Assembly (NCBI GenBank): GCA_028554795.2
Contig: CM068831.1
Coordinates: 34,097,144 to 34,161,143, forward strand
Direction: 5' to 3'
Length of the DNA: 64,000 bases
From: Sinohyriopsis cumingii
Lineage: Eukaryota; Mollusca; Bivalvia; Unionida; Unionidae
Of this stretch, positions 59,201 to 64,000 are shown piece by piece. The notes beneath the pieces are model-generated. The model was given only the letters and a program-made list of their open reading frames with translations, ran no database searches and had not been told where the DNA came from. The translations under genes and the position numbers were made by a program. Every line of letters starts with the position of its first letter. Positions within the stretch are counted from its first letter, which is position 1.

Positions 59201-61642
59201 TTACTATGCGCCAAAGGTTTTCTAGTACTATCAAAAATGATAGTTACCAAATGGTTTCCACATCTTTATTTCACACATTGAATTTGTGAGCTTAACTAAT
59301 ATTTTACACCAACAATTTTTTAACAACATTTCATGACGATTCAGTGTTGACGTTACCTTTACCTTTACTCTTCTTGAAATATGTCCTCGAAAAATGGTTT
59401 GATGTTTTGTTTGGTGCTGTATTTCATTCTGGCAAATGATTGCAAATGGAATTCATAAATTATAGCTACACTCATTTGATAATGGTATGCACCATTTTCT
59501 TTACAAACCCAAAGTCATCAATGAGAACTGCATGCATATTGCAGTCAGATTCCAAATGTTTGTTGTCAGAATCTGATCCTGGAAATGACAAGGTGCATGA
59601 ATATGGTGAACTCAAAACTGTCTGTCTGACGGACTGTACCTCGAAAGATTCATGTCTGTGTTCGAAAGCCTTAGGTAATAACGTCACCGAAAGTACAGTT
59701 GACTCTTCCACTGAATACGATTACGTGATCCAGCATACCTTCATGACTTTACGACCACCTGCACCGGATCCAGTTGTAACGATGAAAAACAAGAAGCAAA
59801 CCAAAACTGAGAAGTTCTTATATTCTTTAAAAAATGTTAACATAAAACCGTTATCAAGAGTCCTTCCATCGACTTTATATGCAAAACTGGAAAAAAAGAA
59901 ATCTAAGGATACTCAGAATACAGGCCCCATTGTGGAGCTAAGAAGCCTTGATATGGCCAACTTATTATCTCCGCCGTGCTCCATCGAGATAGAGAACTCA
60001 TTGACAAGGAAAATTATCGATTCTCCTAACCTGTCCAAATACGAGGAACGTCAAAAGAACATTAATGCAAGGTGCATCAGCTCGCATTCAGGTATGTTCA
60101 GGCCAGAATCATCTAAGCTTCATGTTAGGTATTTAAGGATATTATACTATTTGTTTTTGTATCTCGTTTCAAACTCTTAAATGTAAGGTTTCAATCAAAA
60201 CAACTTAAAAAATAGTAGCTCAAACGTTATACAAAATACAACAGGAACTGCAGAGAGAATTCAAATATTCTTATCATAAATTAACCTCAAGAGAAGAAAA
60301 ACTGTTTTTTGTACTTAAATTCTTTAATCTTGTTCTTTTAGTGGAAACTGATAAATAAAGTATGTACTTGCCTCTACGTACAAGCAGATACTTTTACACG
60401 TATACATTCAAATGATAATTAATATGTTTGCAGAAATACGTTTGTACATAAATTATATGAAACTCACGTTAGCTACGTCTGCAGCGAGTCGCAAAATCCC
60501 ATCTGGTTAAACGTCATACTTTCATCTGAATTGAACTAATGACACATACGATTTTTGCAGTGATGCACTTTAAATCTGAGCTAAAGATCCGCATCTGCAG
60601 CAATAGTGGAGACCATCACTAAAATATAAGAACAGTTAAACGTATTAATGGTAATTTTTGTTAAAAAAATAGAAGGAATTTTGTGCATCTGACGTTGAAT
60701 ATTCTCTCATTAGGTGCTTTACATGTTGTTCCAATGATACCTCTGCCATCATCCTGACTGTCAGCATAAATATAAAAACATTTTAATGCACTTTTTCAGT
60801 CAAAAATGAAATCGTCTATCTTGTTTCTGTACAGGCTGGTTACATTGCATTATATTATCACAGTTAGCATAGACAAAAGCTCAGGACTCTGACTATTCGA
60901 CTGATAACAATAATAAAACAACGCCAGGCTAAATAATGTTTATGTTCATATTCTAAAACTGGGTACTTTACATGTTGTTCTACATTTAATACAGCTATCA
61001 TATGTGGCTGTCGACATAAATAGAACAACATGTTAATGCCCGTTTTCATTAAATAAATAAACCTCGTCAACCTTGTTTCTCTGTACAATGGTTGCATTGC
61101 ATCATATTAACCCAGATAGCTTAGCAGAGCTCATAACTCTTGCTATTCAACTGATAACAACAATAAAAACAATGTCAGATTACATTATGTTTATCTATTT
61201 GGCTACATAAGGTATTAACTTTGCTTTTGTAGTTAATCATATCCAGGGAAAAGGATTGTTTAAGCAAAACAACTGATACTTAAATCATTCATTCATTTAC
61301 TCATTCCTTCATTCATTCATTCATTCATTCATTCATTCATTCATTCATTCATTCATTCATTCATTCATTCTTTCGTTCATTCATTCATTCATTCATATAA
61401 ACGTTAACAAACATTGCAGTTTTTAGCATTTAGCTTTTACTCTTTATTCCAAATAATTGTTTACTTCAACAGATTCTAAAACCAGAACTTTGTACCGTTG
61501 CTGGAGTTTTGATTGTCCTCTAAATGAGTGTAACGAAGCATCTGGAATGACAACAGGACATCAGAGAAGCCGATCACATGATCCTTTATCCTGGAATCTG
61601 CCGAACAACCTCAACGTCCCAAAGTTAAGGAAGAGTTCATGA
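45009..61642 (+). CDS. Two-Ig-domain type I membrane receptor with tyrosine-motif tail
   Basis: Exons 45009-45069, 46487-46807, 48558-48854, 50282-50323, 52235-52330, 59549-60091 and 61473-61642 join to 1,530 nt = 509 aa plus stop; every internal junction is phase 1 and has GT-AG sites, strong internal evidence for the model. The predicted protein has a signal peptide (1-20), a cysteine-free Ig-like domain (21-127) with DSGKY, a second Ig-like domain (128-226) with two cysteines and NTT/NVT glycosylation sites, a short stalk, a transmembrane helix (246-265), a basic stop-transfer RKHRTRR, and a tail to 509. Tail tyrosines include TEYDYV (Y329), which fits the T-x-Y-x-x-V switch motif, and TLYAKL (Y383). 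The layout is that of an inhibitory or recognition receptor at the cell surface. Ligand and role are unknown; partial inverted paralogues lie at 5,698-9,256. Exon boundaries are predicted, not confirmed. Confidence 0.82.
45550..45617. repeat. (CT)n then (TA)n
   Basis: Compound microsatellite in receptor intron 1. Confidence 0.95.
46108..46320. repeat. (GTAT)n / (GTAG)n / (GGAT)n array
   Basis: About 210 bp of related tetranucleotides in intron 1, about 170 bp before exon 2. The His/Tyr/Pro-rich frames on the - strand are repeat artefacts. Confidence 0.95.
46487..46807 (+). CDS. Receptor exon 2: first Ig-like domain
   Basis: Acceptor TTTTTGCAG, donor GTAAGT. Encodes 107 residues with several N-x-S/T sites (NVT, NFS, NIS, NYT) and [10 protein letters not shown], the D-x-G-x-Y turn before strand F of V/I-type Ig folds. 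There is no cysteine, so the canonical disulphide is absent. Confidence 0.82.
47593..47721. repeat. Two (TA)n arrays split by a short spacer
   Basis: TA runs at 47,593-47,628 and 47,655-47,721 in receptor intron 2. Confidence 0.95.
48558..48854 (+). CDS. Receptor exon 3: second Ig-like domain
   Basis: Acceptor TTTACAG, donor GTAAAT. Encodes 99 residues with two cysteines (EEDC ... MEKC) close together, [12 protein letters not shown] in an F-strand-like position, and NTT and NVT sites. The cysteine spacing is too short for the usual B-F disulphide, so the fold call rests on context and on the G-G-Y-F region. Confidence 0.8.
49348..49397. repeat. (CT)n microsatellite
   Basis: In receptor intron 3; the inverted copy has GA repeats at the matching place (7,747-7,825). 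Confidence 0.95.
50190..50267. repeat. (TA)n microsatellite next to exon 4 acceptor
   Basis: Ends about 14 nt before the exon 4 acceptor, so length changes here could alter splicing of the stalk exon. Confidence 0.95.
50282..50323 (+). CDS. Receptor exon 4: stalk
   Basis: A 42-nt phase-1 exon behind TTTTATCTTCAG and before GTAAGC; encodes [13 protein letters not shown], a Ser/Pro/Thr-type stalk. A (TA)n array sits immediately upstream of its polypyrimidine tract. Small size makes it less certain; skipping it would keep the frame. Confidence 0.6.
50590..50815 (+). repeat. Three tandem units of about 75-80 bp
   Basis: Each unit contains ACTGTATATCATTTGATA and AATTATTTCATTGGATC. Located in receptor intron 4; a diverged related segment lies at about 51,919-51,990. 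Confidence 0.75.
52235..52330 (+). CDS. Receptor exon 5: transmembrane helix
   Basis: Acceptor TTTCCTTACAG. Encodes [20 protein letters not shown] then RKHRTRR, a clear single-pass helix with a positive cytoplasmic edge; the donor is GTATAT. Confidence 0.85.
52331..53769. other. Receptor intron 5, left part
   Basis: AT-rich intron sequence; no further exon or repeat recognised. Confidence 0.45.
53770..56420 (-). pseudogene. Unidentified decayed protein(s) downstream of the polymerase fossil
   Basis: Coherent runs on the - strand that do not resemble polymerase: [19 protein letters not shown] (about 56,246-56,302), [20 protein letters not shown] (about 55,770-55,830), an open run 55,502-55,741, a [20 protein letters not shown] run (about 54,080-54,145) and [20 protein letters not shown] (about 53,825-53,890). 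The position after a polymerase and the beta-rich look would suit a structural (capsid) protein, but that is a guess; I recognise no family. Confidence 0.4.
53770..59100 (-). pseudogene. Fossil viral/Polinton-like block with protein-primed DNA polymerase
   Basis: A tract of about 5.3 kb, visibly more GC-rich than its surroundings, antisense within receptor intron 5. On the - strand it gives long coherent protein runs broken by stops and shifts. Around 56,400-57,180 the order matches protein-primed B-family DNA polymerases (PF03175-like): [14 protein letters not shown] (57,138-57,179), LKTDM (about 56,890), [15 protein letters not shown] (56,799-56,843), a motif-A region [11 protein letters not shown]-stop-AMMQILP (56,607-56,663) and [10 protein letters not shown]-stop-DIHS (56,467-56,511). 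Segments upstream (57,180-59,100) would be its N-terminal and exonuclease part. I do not find the later polymerase motifs, so it is truncated or too decayed. Everything is inactive. Polinton, adintovirus or a linear-plasmid relative are all possible. Confidence 0.66.
59549..60091 (+). CDS. Receptor exon 6: main cytoplasmic tail
   Basis: A 543-nt open exon behind the acceptor TTGCAGTCAG (the second CAG keeps frame) and before GTATGT. Encodes a hydrophilic tail with HEYGEL, TEYDYVI, FLYSL, TLYAKL and SKYEE tyrosine contexts, cysteine pairs ([13 protein letters not shown]) and a proline patch RPPAPDP. Confidence 0.8.
60092..61472. other. Receptor intron 6
   Basis: Contains two diverged direct copies (about 60,715-60,905 and 60,960-61,160) sharing TACATGTTGTTC and GACTGATAACAA-type blocks. 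An (ATTC)n array at 61,297-61,397 lies about 75 bp before the last exon. Confidence 0.55.
61297..61397. repeat. (ATTC)n microsatellite
   Basis: About 25 tetranucleotide units with one or two changes. Confidence 0.95.
61473..61642 (+). CDS. Receptor exon 7: tail end and stop
   Basis: Acceptor TTCAACAG; starts D-S-K like exon 6, hinting that the two tail exons may be related. Ends KLRKSS and TGA at 61,640-61,642. A Ser/Arg patch HQRSRSHD is present. Confidence 0.75.
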
Positions 61643-61913
61643 AGAGGGTGAACGACTGTCATAATTGCCTTTAGCTACTAAAAATTTCAATTGAAATGGA
61701 AAAGACACAAATAGACAATGACAATTAAAGAGGGAAGGACGAGACGAAGTGATTAATTGAGCTGATAACTATTTCAGACCTTTTAAAACAAACTGATGTA
61801 TACTGTTTGATCGCGGTACTCATTCCTGTTTTTTTTGTGGATTGAGCTAGATAACAAACAGAACAATCAATCACAAGGAAGAGAGAAAGAAAGAAATAAG
61901 GAGACCGAATATA

Positions 61914-61919
61914 AATAAA
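61914..61919 (+). terminator. Polyadenylation signal candidate for the receptor
   Basis: AATAAA about 270 nt after the receptor stop codon. No transcript evidence is available; other A-rich candidates exist downstream. Confidence 0.45.
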
Positions 61920-63900
61920 ACTATAAATGAATCCCCAAAGTAAACTGCTGTATATCTTTGTATAATTTACTGTGTGGGGAAAAAAAATCTAGGTCCAACT
62001 TCAAAACTTCATTTGTCCGTGAAACTTCAATCAACTATATTTCAAATTGGTGCACATTTCAAATATATTCCAAAATAACTTTAATTTCCGACTAAATATC
62101 ATGTTATAATTATTTAGCCCTGATTAAATGTAGAGCAGATTTCGTAATGATTGTACAATTATTAATCGTGGTGGAGATAATATTCTTCACAACATATTCA
62201 GAAGTTAAGTATTATTTAGAATAATGTGGACTTCATTTTTCAATATAATATCTCTATAAGACCCGCCAAGTGTAGAAATTTCCCTTAAATTATGAATTGA
62301 TCTTATGTTGCTATTGGTACAAATGAATCAGGAAATAAATGAAAATGTTGGCCGATTTTTCAAACAGCTTACAATGCATACTTCATATTTCAATAAGTGA
62401 AGTTTCATCTGAATCCTATATATCGATATATGTATATATGTTATGTATGTATGTATGTTATGTGTGTAGATTGCACCCCAAATATATATTATTCACACCA
62501 CGAATTTACTTTTCGCCGCTAATTTAAATCGTATTTACAGACCATAAGTACTGCCTTTCATCTCGGAGAACGAACCATTGAAACTGAATTTTTGATGCAA
62601 ATAAAATTATATTCTCCACGAATGTTGATATTTTATTCGACAATGTACACTTTTCTAAGCGACCAAATTATATAATAATTGTTCTTTTATGTGTACTCTT
62701 CATTACGTTATTCCGCTGCTTTGCAAGCCACTGAGGAATTTATTCCAAATTAGTTAGAATCGTATAATATATTTATTTTCTCTTGATGAGCAATATGATT
62801 TCTTCTATAAGAAAGCTTTTTTATTCCTCGTAGATAAATATTTTTGTATTGAAAATAGTTTTTTTTTTTATCTAGAATAACTTTTCTGTTGCAAATGAAA
62901 CTAAATTCTCCGAGAAAAATATTATGAATTTTTTTCGCGATTCAAATTATGCATTGTTCACATTTAAATTAAACAAGGATATTAAACATCCATCCATCCA
63001 TCATTCATCCATCAATCAATACATATATAAAAACTCAGAGCTGGATTACCGATTAAGCAAAATAAGTTCGTGCTTAGGTTTCAAGCCAACGAGGTGCACT
63101 ATACGAAATTCAAATTAACTGTTGATGATATGACTGAATAAATTATATATGACTCTGTCTATCTATATATAGTAGTACTTGAAAGTTTTGCAGCCGTTAA
63201 TAGTGTTTTTTCTTTAGTTTTATATTTTGTAGACCGTGGGGGGTGGGGGACACCATAATATCAGTGTTTGGGGCCACGGAAGGCCTTAATATGGAACTGT
63301 TTATATTCATCAATGATATATGTAGACACAAACATAATGTTTAATTCGTTGTCTCTCTGTGTATTCTCTCTGTGTGAAGAAAATGGAAAAGTTTGTGTAT
63401 TCAAGACACAGTTGTAACACACGGTCATGCCTTGTGTTATAAGTTAATGTCAGAATTAATTTGGAAATGTGGGAAGCTAAAGTTCAATCCTACATCATGC
63501 AATATATTTCTCCAATTTCTACATTTCTCTCTTTCGTATGTATCGGAATCAGATTTTAGTTTAAAGTTTTTTCAATATATTATGTAACAACAGGGATTAT
63601 TGTCTGTTTTTTTCCTGAAACCACACAAAAATAAACAAATATTCAATGATTTCGATGGTCATTGAGTCTTTTATCAAGATGTCTCATTTCTCCCTCAATC
63701 CACAATTTAACACAAAATTAGCTGATACTTTGTTGCTGCACCTAAGTAAGTACATGCTCAAAAGAGAAAACCAAGCTATTAAATAAAGATTAAACGTTTC
63801 TATCCAATAAATGTAATGATTTATGAATGAGTAGGCAGGACACATAACTTAATAAAAATTATTGAAACTCACGTAACTGCCATTCTTGTTATCAAGATCA
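61920..63900. other. No identifiable gene
   Basis: AT-rich, with short GTAT and CATC runs (about 62,440 and 62,990) and a G-rich patch at 63,238-63,250. Confidence 0.4.
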
Positions 63901-63937
63901 ATCTATCTATCTATCTATCAGTCTATCTATCTATCTG

Positions 63938-63983
<46 letters not shown>

Positions 63984-63984
63984 C
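63900..63984. repeat. (ATCT)n microsatellite
   Basis: About 20 units, with TA units beginning at the window's right edge. Confidence 0.95.
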
Positions 63985-64000
63985 AACTATATATATATAT

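Noticed and set aside
63900-63984. CRISPR-like array
   Set aside because: Repeat unit is only 4 nt with no spacers; a simple microsatellite.

Overview
The window looks like non-coding-rich nuclear DNA of an AT-rich invertebrate, most probably a mollusc. The evidence is spliced exons with GT-AG introns, long (TA)n arrays, a Penelope-like element, a single-ORF Ty3-type LTR element, and tRNA-derived SINEs whose tail (an ...AAATCACACACACTCAGTC-type end) I associate from memory with molluscan genomes. There is no bacterial operon structure, and I saw no intact tRNA or rRNA gene and no CRISPR array.

The one host gene I can model completely lies on the + strand at 45,009-61,642: seven exons totalling 1,530 nt (509 aa), with every internal junction in phase 1. 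It encodes a type I membrane receptor: signal peptide, two immunoglobulin-like domains (the first without cysteine), a short stalk, one transmembrane helix and a cytoplasmic tail of about 235 residues with tyrosine motifs, one of which fits the T-x-Y-x-x-V switch-motif consensus. Rearranged, partial, inverted copies of the same gene lie on the - strand at about 5,300-10,610: signal exon, then Ig2 exon, then a shortened Ig1 exon. The locus has therefore been duplicated, inverted and recombined, as is common in invertebrate recognition-receptor clusters.

Two old, heavily disrupted DNA-polymerase fossils are tied to this receptor locus. At 1,831-5,305 (+) is a decayed gene with B-family-polymerase-like palm motifs, an SF1-type helicase and an HNH-like end. 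Its 3' end stops where sequence homologous to receptor intron 2 begins. At about 53,770-59,100 (-), antisense inside the receptor's long fifth intron, is a visibly more GC-rich tract. It holds a decayed protein-primed B-family polymerase of Polinton/adenovirus/linear-plasmid type and at least one further viral-looking protein that I cannot name.

The rest is transposon ground: a scrambled Jockey-like LINE (10,854-12,250), a Penelope-like element with a GIY-YIG domain (12,933-15,025), a 1.55-kb element with perfect 42-bp inverted repeats holding duplicated transposon ORF pieces (18,801-20,349), several SINEs, a YqaJ-type nuclease pseudogene (35,305-35,947, -), and an apparently intact Ty3 element with identical LTRs (39,262-43,800, -) only 1.2 kb upstream of the receptor start codon. 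Long stretches between these hold nothing I can identify.
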